From an uncultured Bacteroidota bacterium (GTDB taxonomy: Bacteria > Bacteroidota > Bacteroidia > Flavobacteriales > Flavobacteriaceae), in contig CABXRK010000011.1 of assembly GCA_902514625.1 (NCBI GenBank), positions 1 through 47,941 of the forward strand: DNA of 47,941 bases. Direction: 5' to 3'. The position numbers were made by a program, and so were the translations under genes. The notes under the pieces were generated by a model. It searched no databases and was not told where the DNA came from. It saw only the letters and a program-made list of their open reading frames with translations. This document shows positions 15,915 through 25,735 of the stretch, piece after piece (the first letter of the stretch is position 1; every line of letters starts with the position of its first letter).

Positions 15915-16970
15915 TTAAATTTGATAAGATATTGCATTAATATTCATACCTGCGCCTACGCTAGCGAATAAAATAATATCCCCATCATTTAATGAATGTC
16001 CATTTTTATTATTTTTAATAACTTCGTCAAATAATGTTGGAACCGTTGCAACTGAGCTATTACCATAATGTTCGATATTCATAGGCATAACATTTTTTGG
16101 CATAGGAGTTTCATATAATTTATAGAATCTTTTAATAATTGCATCATCCATTTTTTTATTAGCTTGATGAATAAAAATTTTTTTTAAGTCATTAATATTA
16201 ATATTACCAATTTCCAGGCAATTTTTCATTGCTTGAGGTACATTTTTTAATGCAAATTCATATACTTTTCTCCCCTGCATTTTAATGAACTTTCCTTTTA
16301 ATTTTTTATTGTTAGATTTTCCTACAAATAATAAATCTTTTTCACCATCGAAAGTATGTGTAGCAGAAACATGAGAAATAATTCCTCCTTTTTCATTTTT
16401 TTTCTCGAGAATTGCAGCTCCAGCACCATCACCAAAAATCATAGAATCTCTATCATGATGATCAATAACTCTTGAAAGAGTTTCAGCTGCAATAATTAGA
16501 CATTTTGAAGCCATTTTTGAAGAAATAAGAGCTTTAGCTTGAATCATAGATTCAATCCATCCAGGACAACCACAAATAATATCATAACAAACACTGTTTG
16601 GGTTTTTTATCTTTAAGTTACTTTTTATTCTTGAAGCAAGACTTGGCATCATGTCATAATTGTTTGAACCATAATTAACATCACCAAAATTATGAGAACA
16701 AATTATATAATCTAATTCTTCAGGATTAATTTCAGAATTCTTAATTGCATTTTTTGCAGCTTGGGTCCCTATATCAGAAGAATTCATTTGAATATCAGCA
16801 TATCTTCGTTCAACAATTCCCGTAATAGAACTAAATTTATTTATTGTCTCGGAATTAGGAATAGAAATTTCTTGACCATTATCATCTATAAAAGACTTAT
16901 TTAAGAAATCACTATTTTTTTTTGTAATGTTTGGGATATAACTTCCAGTACCAGTTATTTTAAAATTCAT
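15915..16970 (-). CDS. 3-oxoacyl-ACP synthase III (KAS III) family protein
   Basis: A 351-residue thiolase-fold condensing enzyme with the full catalytic triad: C135 in DIICGCPGW, the histidine in IFIHQANKKM, and the asparagine in EHYGNSSVATVP. GDGAGAAIL and the C-terminal SVGAGMNINAISY match KAS III. Family members condense acyl-CoA with malonyl-ACP to begin fatty-acid or related chains. It is not beside other fab genes, and its CGCPGW active site differs from the more usual AACSG of housekeeping FabH, so it could be a specialised paralogue. A TAnnTTTG box lies 20 bases upstream. mlaE follows on the same strand. Confidence 0.87.
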   Translation of the reverse strand: MNFKITGTGSYIPNITKKNSDFLNKSFIDDNGQEISIPNSETINKFSSITGIVERRYADIQMNSSDIGTQAAKNAIKNSEINPEELDYIICSHNFGDVNYGSNNYDMMPSLASRIKSNLKIKNPNSVCYDIICGCPGWIESMIQAKALISSKMASKCLIIAAETLSRVIDHHDRDSMIFGDGAGAAILEKKNEKGGIISHVSATHTFDGEKDLLFVGKSNNKKLKGKFIKMQGRKVYEFALKNVPQAMKNCLEIGNININDLKKIFIHQANKKMDDAIIKRFYKLYETPMPKNVMPMNIEHYGNSSVATVPTLFDEVIKNNKNGHSLNDGDIILFASVGAGMNINAISYQI

Positions 16971-16989
16971 TATAGAGTTAAAATAGGCT

Positions 16990-16997
16990 CAAATTTA
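16990..16997 (-). promoter_or_regulatory. Candidate -7 promoter box for the KAS III gene
   Basis: On the minus strand this reads TAAATTTG, matching TAnnTTTG, 20 bases upstream of the ATG. The gap of 133 bases to the gcvP stop holds nothing else that I can identify. No clear -33 box. Confidence 0.4.
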
Positions 16998-17103
16998 TTA
17001 TAAAAAAAAAAAATAAAATAATTTGTAAAAATATATGTACGACATTCAATTGTTAATTTATAAATACATTTTAATATAAATTATCTACATAATTTACTGT
17101 AAA

Positions 17104-19953
17104 TTAAACATTAACATAATTTTCAATTGAGGTGCAAGAACAGATTAAATTACGATCTCCAAATGCTTCATCCAATCTTCTTACACTTGGCCAAAATTTA
17201 TTTTCTTTAATATAGTTTAATGGAAAAGCAGCCTTTTGTCTACTATAAGGCATATTCCATTGATCGTCTGTTACCATTTGAAGAGTATGAGGAGCATTTT
17301 TAAGAATACTTTTATCATCATGTTTCATTTGGGATTCTATTTCCATTCTAATAGAAATAAGTGCATCACAAAATTTATCGATTTCAATTAAACTTTCGCT
17401 TTCGGTTGGTTCTATCATCATAGTTCCAGGAACAGGAAATGAAACTGTTGGAGCATGGAATCCATAATCCATTAACCTTTTTGCTACATCAATAACTTCA
17501 ATATTTTTCTTTTTAAATGGTCTAAGATCAATTATTAATTCATGAGCAGATCTACCTTCCTCTCCAACATATAATATAGGATAAGCACCTTCAAGGCGTG
17601 CTTTTATATAATTTGCATTTAGAATAGCAATTTCAGTTGCTCTTCTTAGTCCATTTCCACCTAACATTTTTATATATCCATAAGATATGATACAGGCTAA
17701 AGCTGATCCCCATGGCGCTGCAGAAATCGCTTTAATTGGTGTTTTGCCTCCTGTTTTAATTATTGGATTTGAAGGTAGAAATTCTGCTAAGTGTTTAGCT
17801 ACACAGACAGGCCCTACTCCAGGACCTCCTCCTCCATGAGGGATAGCAAATGTTTTATGAAGATTTAAATGACATACGTCAGCACCAATTTTATATGGAT
17901 TTGTTATTCCTACTTGGGCATTCATATTAGCACCATCCATATAAACTTGACCTCCATTCCTATGAATTAGATTAGTAATATCTTTGATATTTGATTCAAA
18001 TACCCCATGAGTGGAGGGATAAGTTATCATTAAAGATGATAATTGTTTTTTATGTTCTTTTACCTTTAGATTCAAATCTTTCCAATCAATATTTCCAAAT
18101 TGGTTTGTTTTAATAACTATAACTTTCATACCTGCCATAACAGCTGAAGCAGGATTTGTTCCATGAGCAGATGCAGGGATTAGACATATATTTCTATTAA
18201 AATCACCCTTAGATTCGTGAAAGGATTTAATTATCATTAACCCAGCATATTCTCCTTGAGCTCCAGAATTTGGTTGTAGTGATGAAGCTGAAAATCCAGT
18301 AATAATATTTAATTGATTTGATAGATCTTTAAGAATAAGACTATATCCTTTTACTTGATTTAAAGGGGCGAAAGGATGAATATTAGACCATTTTACAGAA
18401 TTTAAAGGTATCATTTCACTAGCTGCGTTAAGCTTCATAGTGCATGAGCCTAGAGGAATCATAGAATGATTAAGAGAAAGATCTTTTTTTTCTAAAGATT
18501 TTATATAACGCATTAAAGAGGTTTCTGAATGATAAGAATTAAATATTTTGTGGGTTAAATACTTAGATTTTCTTTCTAGATTTAAAGGTATTTTATAATT
18601 TAAATTACTAACATCAATTAGTTTGTTTTTTTTGTTAGTTAGAATTTCAAAGACTTGTATGATTTTCTTAAAATCAATTTCTGTCATGTATTCATTTAAT
18701 GAAATTGAAACGGAATTATCATTAACATATAAAAAATTAATTTTTTTCTTCTCAGCAATTTTTTTAACCTTTTGAGATGGTACATTTAATAAAAGAGTAT
18801 CAAAATAATGTTCATTAGTTTGTTCAATTCCAAATTCATTTAATATTAATTCAAGTCTTTTCGCATATTCATGAATTTTTAAAGCAATACTTTTTATTCC
18901 TTTTGGGCCGTGGTAGACAGCATACATGCCTGCCATAACAGCTAGAAGAACTTGAGAAGTGCAAATATTTGAAGTAGCTCTATCTCTTTTTATGTGTTGT
19001 TCTCTAGTTTGTAAAGCCATTCTGAGAGCAGAATTTCCAGATAAGTCTTTTGTTTTGCCAATTATTCTTCCAGGTAAAAAACGTTTATAATCTAATTTAG
19101 TTGCAAAGTATGCGGCATGAGGCCCTCCGTAACCTAAAGGGATTCCAAATCTTTGAGTTGTTCCTACTACGATATCAACACCATATTTCCCTGGTGCTTC
19201 TAGTAGAGATAAACTTAGAAGGTCTGCAGCTACAATTGTTTTAACTCCACTAGCTGAAGCTTTTTCAACATATTGAGGTAAATCTATAATTTTTCCATTA
19301 CGTCCAGGATATTGAAAAAAAGCACCAAAAAATTCATGTGAAAAATTAATTTTTTTTTCAGAACCTACTATAATTTTAATACCTAAGGGCTTAGCTCTAG
19401 TTTCCAGAACTGAAAGGGTTTGAGGTAAAATTAAGTTTGAAACAAAAAATTTATTTGATTTATTTTTAATTTGATCTTTTGATCTAATAGCAAAAAGTAG
19501 ATTCATCCCCTCAGCAGCAGAAGTGCTTTCATCCAAAAGAGAAGCATTAGCTATTTCCATTCCGGTTAAATCTGTTATTACTGTTTGAAAATTAAATAAC
19601 GCTTCTAATCTTCCTTGAGATATTTCAGCCTGATAAGGAGTATATGCAGTGTACCATCCAGGATTTTCAAGTATATTTCTAAAAATAACACTCGGGGTAA
19701 TGGATGGATTATATCCTAATCCAATATAATTATCAAATAGAAGGTTTTTCTCTGAAACTTTTTCTAATTCTTTTAGATATTCATTTTCACTAATTCCATT
19801 AGATAAATTTAATTTTTCATTAAGGATTATATCTTTTGGTATAGTTTCATCTAATAAATGTTGAATGCTTTTTGCTCTAATTTTATCTAACATGTATTGA
19901 ATATCTTTATTTTTCGAAGAGCCAAGATGTCTATATAAAAAAGTATCGTACAT
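17104..19953 (-). CDS. gcvP: Glycine dehydrogenase (decarboxylating), glycine cleavage system P protein
   Basis: This 949-residue protein is full-length single-chain GcvP (P1 and P2 halves fused). The PLP lysine lies in HLNLHKTFAIPHGGGGPG in the C-terminal half, with the glycine-rich loop following. N-terminal GLGYNPSITPSVI and YTAYTPYQAEISQGRLEAL are standard. It decarboxylates glycine and passes the aminomethyl group to the lipoyl H protein. I start it at MYDTFLYRHLG (19951-19953); an in-frame ATG seven codons earlier adds MLYNFYY and would overlap the -7 promoter box. gcvT and gcvH are not nearby. No glycine riboswitch is visible upstream. Confidence 0.95.
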   Translation of the reverse strand: MYDTFLYRHLGSSKNKDIQYMLDKIRAKSIQHLLDETIPKDIILNEKLNLSNGISENEYLKELEKVSEKNLLFDNYIGLGYNPSITPSVIFRNILENPGWYTAYTPYQAEISQGRLEALFNFQTVITDLTGMEIANASLLDESTSAAEGMNLLFAIRSKDQIKNKSNKFFVSNLILPQTLSVLETRAKPLGIKIIVGSEKKINFSHEFFGAFFQYPGRNGKIIDLPQYVEKASASGVKTIVAADLLSLSLLEAPGKYGVDIVVGTTQRFGIPLGYGGPHAAYFATKLDYKRFLPGRIIGKTKDLSGNSALRMALQTREQHIKRDRATSNICTSQVLLAVMAGMYAVYHGPKGIKSIALKIHEYAKRLELILNEFGIEQTNEHYFDTLLLNVPSQKVKKIAEKKKINFLYVNDNSVSISLNEYMTEIDFKKIIQVFEILTNKKNKLIDVSNLNYKIPLNLERKSKYLTHKIFNSYHSETSLMRYIKSLEKKDLSLNHSMIPLGSCTMKLNAASEMIPLNSVKWSNIHPFAPLNQVKGYSLILKDLSNQLNIITGFSASSLQPNSGAQGEYAGLMIIKSFHESKGDFNRNICLIPASAHGTNPASAVMAGMKVIVIKTNQFGNIDWKDLNLKVKEHKKQLSSLMITYPSTHGVFESNIKDITNLIHRNGGQVYMDGANMNAQVGITNPYKIGADVCHLNLHKTFAIPHGGGGPGVGPVCVAKHLAEFLPSNPIIKTGGKTPIKAISAAPWGSALACIISYGYIKMLGGNGLRRATEIAILNANYIKARLEGAYPILYVGEEGRSAHELIIDLRPFKKKNIEVIDVAKRLMDYGFHAPTVSFPVPGTMMIEPTESESLIEIDKFCDALISIRMEIESQMKHDDKSILKNAPHTLQMVTDDQWNMPYSRQKAAFPLNYIKENKFWPSVRRLDEAFGDRNLICSCTSIENYVNV

Positions 19954-19971
19954 GTAATAAAAATTGTACAA

Positions 19972-19979
19972 CAAATTTA
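19972..19979 (-). promoter_or_regulatory. Candidate -7 promoter box for gcvP
   Basis: On the minus strand this reads TAAATTTG (TAnnTTTG), 19 bases upstream of the chosen gcvP ATG. It supports the shorter start. No convincing -33 element. Confidence 0.4.
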
Positions 19980-20035
19980 TATTAAATCAAGTTCAATTTT
20001 TAATGCTTTTGCATTGTAAATCAATAAGTTTTTAA

Positions 20036-20065
20036 CTAAAAAGTGTACTTATGAACACTTTTTAG
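20036..20065. terminator. Stem-loop between purE and gcvP, candidate terminator
   Basis: CTAAAAAGTGT (20036-20046) pairs perfectly with ACACTTTTTAG (20055-20065) around an 8-base loop. It lies about 100 bases beyond the purE stop and before the gcvP promoter, as expected for the end of the purK-purE transcript. The T-tract of the minus-strand reading lies within the stem, so it is weaker than the gldJ terminator. Confidence 0.5.
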
Positions 20066-20162
20066 ATTTTTTCTTAATTAAAGGGTAAAAAATAATAAGA
20101 GAGAATTAATTAGACTTTTTATTCAAGAATATTAAAATATTTTTTTAATAAAAAAACAAATT

Positions 20163-20639
20163 TTATTTCTTCAATGAATCAAGCACTTTTTTTTCAAGAG
20201 TTTTTTTGTATGAAATAACTTTTTCTTGAATTTTATCATCTAAACAACCTAATATTTGAGCAGCAAGTATTCCAGCATTTTTAGCACCATTTAGGGCAAC
20301 TGTAGCAACAGGAACTCCTCCAGGCATTTGAAGAATGGAAAGGATAGAATCCCATCCATCAATTGAATTAGAAGATTTAACAGGAACTCCTATAACTGGT
20401 AGAGGAGAACATGCCGCAATCATTCCAGGCAAATGTGCTGCGCCTCCGGCTCCAGCAATAATAACTTTTATACCTCTTTTATGAGCATTTTTTCCATAAT
20501 CCATCATTTTTTCAGGAGTTCTGTGAGCAGAGACTATATCTACTTCATATGAAATGTTAAATTTTTTAATTATATCAATTGCTTCTTTTAGAACTGGTAA
20601 ATCTGATTTACTACCCATTATTATTCCAATTTGTTTCAT
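20163..20639 (-). CDS. purE: N5-carboxyaminoimidazole ribonucleotide mutase
   Basis: The 158-residue class I PurE has the GSKSD motif at 9-13, SAHRTPEKM (about 39-47) and GAGGAAHLPGM (about 83-93), all phosphate- and substrate-binding signatures. It converts N5-CAIR to CAIR in purine synthesis. It sits one base downstream of purK on the same strand, forming the two-gene unit that supplies and uses N5-CAIR. Confidence 0.96.
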   Translation of the reverse strand: MKQIGIIMGSKSDLPVLKEAIDIIKKFNISYEVDIVSAHRTPEKMMDYGKNAHKRGIKVIIAGAGGAAHLPGMIAACSPLPVIGVPVKSSNSIDGWDSILSILQMPGGVPVATVALNGAKNAGILAAQILGCLDDKIQEKVISYKKTLEKKVLDSLKK

Positions 20640-20640
20640 T

Positions 20641-21795
20641 TTATTTTGAAATTATAGAGATTATTTTTTTTATTTTTTTAGCAATATCTTTTGCTTTGAC
20701 TATACTAGTATTTGTTATTGTTATATGTCCCATTTTTCGAAATGGACGTGTTTGTTTTTTTCCATAAATATGGGGATTTACACCTGGAAATTTGAATAAT
20801 TCGTTTATGTTTTTGTATTGGACTATTCCATTATGATTTTTATCTCCAACTAAATTTAACATTACTGTTGGAGAAATACTAGATGTATCTCCTAGAGGAA
20901 GATTTAAAATAGCCCTTATATGTTGGTCAAATTGATTTGTTTTGGCACCTTCAATTGAATAATGGCCACTATTATGAGGTCTCGGAGCAACTTCATTTAC
21001 TAGTATTTTTTTATTTTTTGTTAAAAATAATTCAACAGCTAGCAATCCTATATGTTGAAATGATTTTGAAACAGATAAAGCAATTTGATTGGCTTTTTGT
21101 GAAATTTCATTTGAAATCCTTGCTGGACAAAGAACATATTCAACTTGATTTGATTCATTATTGAATTCCATTTCTACAGTGGGATAAGTGACAATTTCTC
21201 CATTCGGATTTCTACATACTATAACAGCTAACTCTTTATCTAATTTAACTAGATCTTCACAAATACATTCCAAATCATTCAATCTATCAAAATCTTGAAT
21301 GTTTTTAACAATTTTAACTCCAAAACCATCATAACCCATTGAAGTTGATTTCCAAACGAAGGGGAATTTGATTTTTTTACTGGATATAGCTTTTATTATA
21401 TCATTTTTAGATTTGAAAAATAAATATTTTGCTGTTGGAATATCATTTTCAATATAGAATTTTTTTTGTAAATATTTATTTTGTATAACTCTTAAATTTT
21501 CAGGAGAAGGATAAATTTTAACCCCTTCTTCTTTAAGTTTAATTAATGCTTTTAAATTAACATGTTCAATTTCATAAGTTATAAGATCTAAATTTTTTCC
21601 GAATTTGTAAACGGTGTCAAAATCCTTATAATCACCACATATGAAATTATTGCAGCATAAATTCGCTGGAGCATTATTGTTTGGATCTAAAACATGTGTT
21701 GTTATATTCCATTTTCTTGTTGAGGCTAATAACATTTTTCCAAGTTGCCCTCCACCAAGTATACCTATTTTTTTATTGCTTGAAAAAAAATTCAT
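20641..21795 (-). CDS. purK: N5-carboxyaminoimidazole ribonucleotide synthase
   Basis: A 384-residue ATP-grasp enzyme. The N-terminal GILGGGQLGKMLL nucleotide-like fold, the VWKSTSMGYDGFGV ATP-grasp loop, and NEVAPRPHNSGHYSIEGAKTNQFDQHIRA near residue 270 identify PurK. It makes N5-CAIR from AIR, bicarbonate and ATP, and the product passes to PurE encoded one base downstream. Its start is divergent from adk with 90 bases between, and each gene has its own TAnnTTTG box there. Confidence 0.96.
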   Translation of the reverse strand: MNFFSSNKKIGILGGGQLGKMLLASTRKWNITTHVLDPNNNAPANLCCNNFICGDYKDFDTVYKFGKNLDLITYEIEHVNLKALIKLKEEGVKIYPSPENLRVIQNKYLQKKFYIENDIPTAKYLFFKSKNDIIKAISSKKIKFPFVWKSTSMGYDGFGVKIVKNIQDFDRLNDLECICEDLVKLDKELAVIVCRNPNGEIVTYPTVEMEFNNESNQVEYVLCPARISNEISQKANQIALSVSKSFQHIGLLAVELFLTKNKKILVNEVAPRPHNSGHYSIEGAKTNQFDQHIRAILNLPLGDTSSISPTVMLNLVGDKNHNGIVQYKNINELFKFPGVNPHIYGKKQTRPFRKMGHITITNTSIVKAKDIAKKIKKIISIISK

Positions 21796-21807
21796 TAATT
21801 TTTTTTA

Positions 21808-21815
21808 CAAAAATA
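21808..21815 (-). promoter_or_regulatory. Candidate -7 promoter box for purK-purE
   Basis: On the minus strand this reads TATTTTTG (TAnnTTTG), 13 bases upstream of the purK ATG, implying a leader of under ten bases. No -33 box at the standard distance. Confidence 0.4.
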
Positions 21816-21856
21816 CACATATATCTTTGTAATTTTTAAACGCTATTCAAAAAAGA

Positions 21857-21864
21857 TATATTTG
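21857..21864 (+). promoter_or_regulatory. Candidate -7 promoter box for the adk-obgE transcript
   Basis: TATATTTG matches TAnnTTTG, 21 bases before the adk ATG. A TTTG occurs at 21826-21829 but the spacing (27 bases) is longer than usual. The same octamer precedes queA, the polyprenyl synthetase gene and mraZ. Confidence 0.45.
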
Positions 21865-21885
21865 TATAATTAATAATAGAATTTA

Positions 21886-22458
21886 ATGCTTAATATCGTA
21901 TTATTTGGAAAACCTGGCTCAGGGAAAGGTACTCAGGCTGAATTTATTAAAAAAAAATATAATTTAGTCCATATCTCTACTGGTGAAGTTTTTAGATCTA
22001 ATATTATTAGTGATACTCGGCTAGGGAAGATTGCTAAATCATATATTGAAAGGGGAGATCTAGTCCCAGATTCTTTAACTATTGAAATGTTAAAGACAGA
22101 AGTTGAAAAATATAAAAGCAGAAATGGTTTTATATTTGATGGGTTTCCTAGAACAAAGGATCAAGCAATAGCATTAGATAAATTTTTAAAAACTAAAGAA
22201 ATGAGGATTTCTGCAACTATTTCTTTAGAGGCTGATGATAAAGAATTAATAAAACGACTCTTATTAAGAGGCAAAAAAAGTGGTAGAATAGATGATCAAG
22301 ATGAAAAGAAAATTGAAAATAGATTTGAAGAGTATAGCAAAAAAACTTCAATATTAAGGGAGTACTATAATGTTCACAATAAATTTTATACGATAAATGG
22401 TGTTGGTAGTGTTGTAGAAATATCCAATAGATTATCTTCTTTAATTGATGATTTATGA
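21886..22458 (+). CDS. adk: Adenylate kinase
   Basis: The 190-residue protein has the P-loop GKPGSGKGT (8-16), HISTGEVFR, and the [14 protein letters not shown]-binding motif (about 84-94). The length and the absence of a CxxC-containing LID show the short-type enzyme without a zinc-binding lid. It interconverts 2 ADP with ATP and AMP. Its stop overlaps the obgE start by four bases (ATGA), so the two are translationally coupled; the adk-obgE order is common in Bacteroidota. Confidence 0.95.
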   Translation: MLNIVLFGKPGSGKGTQAEFIKKKYNLVHISTGEVFRSNIISDTRLGKIAKSYIERGDLVPDSLTIEMLKTEVEKYKSRNGFIFDGFPRTKDQAIALDKFLKTKEMRISATISLEADDKELIKRLLLRGKKSGRIDDQDEKKIENRFEEYSKKTSILREYYNVHNKFYTINGVGSVVEISNRLSSLIDDL

Positions 22459-23456
22459 CAGAAGAAAATTTTGTTGATTATGTAAAGATCTTTATTAGTT
22501 CGGGTAATGGAGGTAAAGGATCAAGTCACTTACATCGAGAAAAATTTATTTCTAAAGGTGGGCCAGATGGAGGAGATGGAGGTAGAGGGGGAAATGTTAT
22601 TTTTCGAGCAAACCCTAATTTGTGGACATTATATTCATTTAAATTTAAGAAACATTACAATGCTTCTCATGGAGCAGATGGGAGTAAAAATAGGAGTAGC
22701 GGTGCTCAGGGAGAAGATGTTTTCATTGATGTCCCTTTAGGAACTTTGGTAAAAAATTCTAATACTCATGAATTATTATTTGAAATTTCTGAAACTAATA
22801 ATGAATTTGTTGCTTTAAAAGGCGGGTTAGGGGGTAAAGGAAATTTTCATTTTAAATCACCTACTAGGCAAACTCCTAGGTATTCTCAAAAAGGTGAAAA
22901 AGGTTCCGAAATGGATGTTATATTAGAATTAAAAATTTTAGCTGATGTAGGACTAGTTGGGTTTCCAAATTCAGGGAAATCAACTTTATTATCAGTAATT
23001 ACTTCAGCAAAGCCTAAAATTGCTGATTATGAATTTACAACCCTTAAGCCAAATTTGGGGATAGTAGAGTGTAATAACTTTAATTCTTTTGTAATGGCTG
23101 ATATACCTGGGATTATTGAGGGAGCATCAAAAGGAAGAGGACTAGGACACTATTTCCTCAGACATATTGAACGGAATTCGATTTTACTTTTTGTAATTCC
23201 TGTAGATACGAATAATATTAAAAATGAATTTAACGTTTTAAGGAAAGAATTAAAAGATCATAACCCTGAATTGATAGATAAAAAATTTATGATTGTATTT
23301 TCTAAAAGTGATTTGTTAGATCAAGAATTATTATTAGAATTTAAAATATTAATTAAAAAGTGTTTTAATGATATCCCAAACCTTATTATTTCCTCAGTTT
23401 CACAAAAAGGGATTGAAAAATTAAAGAATTCATTGTGGGAGTTATTGAATTCTTAG
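22455..23456 (+). CDS. obgE: Obg-family GTPase
   Basis: The 333-residue protein has the glycine-rich Obg fold (residues 1-158, with [14 protein letters not shown] near 35-48) followed by a GTPase domain: G1 GFPNSGKST (169-177), G3 [10 protein letters not shown]4 FSKSD. Obg GTPases bind the large ribosomal subunit and link its maturation with growth and stress signals. The C-terminal extension of some Obg proteins is absent. It overlaps adk by four bases at its start, and a secreted TPR gene follows 17 bases downstream. Confidence 0.95.
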   Translation: MTEENFVDYVKIFISSGNGGKGSSHLHREKFISKGGPDGGDGGRGGNVIFRANPNLWTLYSFKFKKHYNASHGADGSKNRSSGAQGEDVFIDVPLGTLVKNSNTHELLFEISETNNEFVALKGGLGGKGNFHFKSPTRQTPRYSQKGEKGSEMDVILELKILADVGLVGFPNSGKSTLLSVITSAKPKIADYEFTTLKPNLGIVECNNFNSFVMADIPGIIEGASKGRGLGHYFLRHIERNSILLFVIPVDTNNIKNEFNVLRKELKDHNPELIDKKFMIVFSKSDLLDQELLLEFKILIKKCFNDIPNLIISSVSQKGIEKLKNSLWELLNS

Positions 23457-23473
23457 GTTATTAAAATTGAAAG

Positions 23474-24364
23474 ATGAAAGGGAGAATTATATTTTATATT
23501 TTATTAGTTGTAAATTCTTATTTGTTTTCACAATCAGACACTCCTTTTTCATCTTATGATTTTAATAAAGATTTAGAATATCAAAAAACTCTATCTGAAA
23601 TTAAAGATATTGAAATAGATAAAGAAGGATACAAATTGTTATCGGATTTAGCTTATCAAAAGAAAGATCATATCAGAGCTATAAAATTTTTGCAAAAAAG
23701 GTTAGAATTAGGAGAGAGAAATGTTAATATTCATTATAAGATTGGAGGAAATGCTTCTATTATTGCGAAAAGAAATAAAAATTTTAAGGGTATAAAATAT
23801 GTGGAAATTGCAAAATATCATTTTAAAAAAGCGCTAGAGTTAAAAGAAAATCATATTCCTTCATTAGTTGCACTTGCTAAATTATATATTCAATTGCCAA
23901 ATTTTTTAGGAGGAACTGATTTTAAGGGAAGGATGTACTCTAATAAATTGTTAAAATATGATTTAATTGAAGGAAATTTAATGAATGGATTTATTTTTGA
24001 AATAAACAAAAATTTTGATTCTGCTAAAGAAAAATATGAAAAAGCATTTGAAATTTTTAAGAAAAAATATAGTTGTGATCAAAGTTTATTTAAAAGTGAT
24101 TCTTTGAGAAAAAATATGTTATTTGAACTTGCTGAAGTTTCTGTTAGATTTAATATTCATTTAGATCTTTCAATTTGTTTATTGAAAAAATTTATTTCTA
24201 AATATAACGAAGAAATTTTTCCAAAAGAATGGATATATCTGCGTTTAGCAGAATTATACTATAAATCTGGCGATAAAAGTAAAACTAATTATTATTTAAA
24301 TGAATCCTTAAAAATCAATCCAAATTTTAATCAGGCTAGAGTTTTTAAACAAAATATTTATTGA
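23474..24364 (+). CDS. Secreted TPR-repeat protein of unknown function
   Basis: A 296-residue protein with a clear N-terminal signal peptide (RIIFYILLVVNSYLFSQS, cleavage near residue 20). Several tetratricopeptide-like helical pairs follow: AYQKKDHIRAIKFLQKRLEL, AKYHFKKALELKENHIPSLVALA, FDSAKEKYEKAFE and AELYYKSGDKSKTNYYLNESLKINP. The stretch YIQLPNFLGGTDFKG resembles a motif in other TPR proteins of similar size. It is expected in the periplasm as a scaffold; no enzymatic motif is visible. It lies between obgE and mpl, and its stop (TGA) overlaps the mpl ATG by one base (TGATG), so it is translationally coupled to a peptidoglycan-recycling gene. Function is not known to me. Confidence 0.75.
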   Translation: MKGRIIFYILLVVNSYLFSQSDTPFSSYDFNKDLEYQKTLSEIKDIEIDKEGYKLLSDLAYQKKDHIRAIKFLQKRLELGERNVNIHYKIGGNASIIAKRNKNFKGIKYVEIAKYHFKKALELKENHIPSLVALAKLYIQLPNFLGGTDFKGRMYSNKLLKYDLIEGNLMNGFIFEINKNFDSAKEKYEKAFEIFKKKYSCDQSLFKSDSLRKNMLFELAEVSVRFNIHLDLSICLLKKFISKYNEEIFPKEWIYLRLAELYYKSGDKSKTNYYLNESLKINPNFNQARVFKQNIY

Positions 24365-25734
24365 TGAAAAGAGTTCATTTTATTGCAATTGGTGGGAGTG
24401 TAATGCATAATTTAGCTATTGCTTTATTCAAAAAAAAATATCAAGTCACAGGAAGTGATGATTTAATATCTGAACCTTCAAAGTCAAGATTAAAAAAATA
24501 TGGTTTATTACCTAAAAGAATAGGGTGGTTTAGAGAAAATATCACAAAAGAAATTGATTTTATTATTCTTGGGATGCATGCAAAATTTGATAATCCTGAA
24601 TTAATTGAAGCTCAGGAAAAAGAAATTGCAATTTTTTCTTATCCAGAGTTTTTATATGAACATTCTAAATATAAAACTAGGGTTGTTATAGCTGGCAGTC
24701 ATGGAAAAACTACCATTACTTCGATGATTTTACATGTTTTAAATTATAATAATATTTCTGTTGACTATTTGGTAGGAGCTCAATTAGATGGTTTTGAAAC
24801 AATGGTTCATCTATCAGAAAATAATGATTTTATATTAATTGAAGGAGATGAATATTTATCTTCAGTTATTGATAATAAATCGAAATTTTTGTGGTATAAG
24901 CCAAATATAGCTTTAATATCAGGTATTTTTTGGGATCACATTAATGTATTTCCTACTCTTGAAAAGTATAAAAACCAATTTAGAATATTTATTGAAAATA
25001 TTGTGCCTGGAGGTGTTTTAATTTATAATGATTCTGATCAATACCTTGAGAAAATAGTTAAAAATTCTCAAAACACTATTCGTAAAGAAAAATATAAAAG
25101 TCTTGATTATTTCATTGAAAATAAAAAAACGTATTTAAAAACTAATTTTGGTAATTTACCTCTTAATATTTTTGGAAAACATAATATTGAAAATTTATCT
25201 GGAGCTAAATGGATATGTCAATTAATGGGAGTTGATTCAGATGATTTTTTTGAAGCAATTTTGAATTTTAAAGGAGCATCAAAAAGATTAGAATGTTTAT
25301 ACAAATATAACAACAGTTATTTATATAAAGATTTCGCTCATTCTCCTAGTAAAGTTAAGGCTTCTTGTTATGCAATTAGTCAGCAATTTCCTGATTTAAA
25401 AAAAACTTTTTGTTTAGAGCTTCACACATTTAGTAGTTTAAATCCAATTTTTATTCAAGAGTATTCAGGATCATTAAATCTTGGAGATGAATTCATTGTT
25501 TTTTATGATTCTAAATCATCTAAAATAAATGAAAGGGATTTATTTTCAGTTGATTATATTAAAAAGTCTTTTGATAATAATAGGATTAGGGTTTATAACA
25601 AAAAAAATGATTTAGAAGAATTTCTTTTGAATAAAAATTGGGATGAAACAGTATTACTTATGATGAGTTCTGGAAATTTTGGTGGTTTAGATTTGGATCA
25701 ACTTATTAATAGTTTTAAGATAAGTTCTAAATAA
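24364..25734 (+). CDS. mpl: UDP-N-acetylmuramate:L-alanyl-gamma-D-glutamyl-meso-diaminopimelate ligase
   Basis: This 456-residue Mur ligase relative has FIAIGGSVMHNLA at the N-terminus, the ATP loop GSHGKTT (about 111-117), IEGDEYLSSVID and DFAHSPSKVKA. MHNLA and GDEY distinguish Mpl from MurC. Mpl attaches recycled tripeptide directly to UDP-MurNAc, feeding reused wall peptide back into synthesis. I use the ATG at 24364, which overlaps the upstream stop (TGATG), rather than a TTG one codon earlier. The HAD phosphatase gene starts 1 base after its stop. Confidence 0.93.
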   Translation: MKRVHFIAIGGSVMHNLAIALFKKKYQVTGSDDLISEPSKSRLKKYGLLPKRIGWFRENITKEIDFIILGMHAKFDNPELIEAQEKEIAIFSYPEFLYEHSKYKTRVVIAGSHGKTTITSMILHVLNYNNISVDYLVGAQLDGFETMVHLSENNDFILIEGDEYLSSVIDNKSKFLWYKPNIALISGIFWDHINVFPTLEKYKNQFRIFIENIVPGGVLIYNDSDQYLEKIVKNSQNTIRKEKYKSLDYFIENKKTYLKTNFGNLPLNIFGKHNIENLSGAKWICQLMGVDSDDFFEAILNFKGASKRLECLYKYNNSYLYKDFAHSPSKVKASCYAISQQFPDLKKTFCLELHTFSSLNPIFIQEYSGSLNLGDEFIVFYDSKSSKINERDLFSVDYIKKSFDNNRIRVYNKKNDLEEFLLNKNWDETVLLMMSSGNFGGLDLDQLINSFKISSK

Positions 25735-25735
25735 A

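Noticed and set aside
19954-20162. A glycine riboswitch ahead of gcvP
   Set aside because: The region is very AT-rich and contains only one simple stem-loop; I see no conserved glycine-aptamer core, and the -7 box lies 19 bases from the start, leaving no room for a leader.
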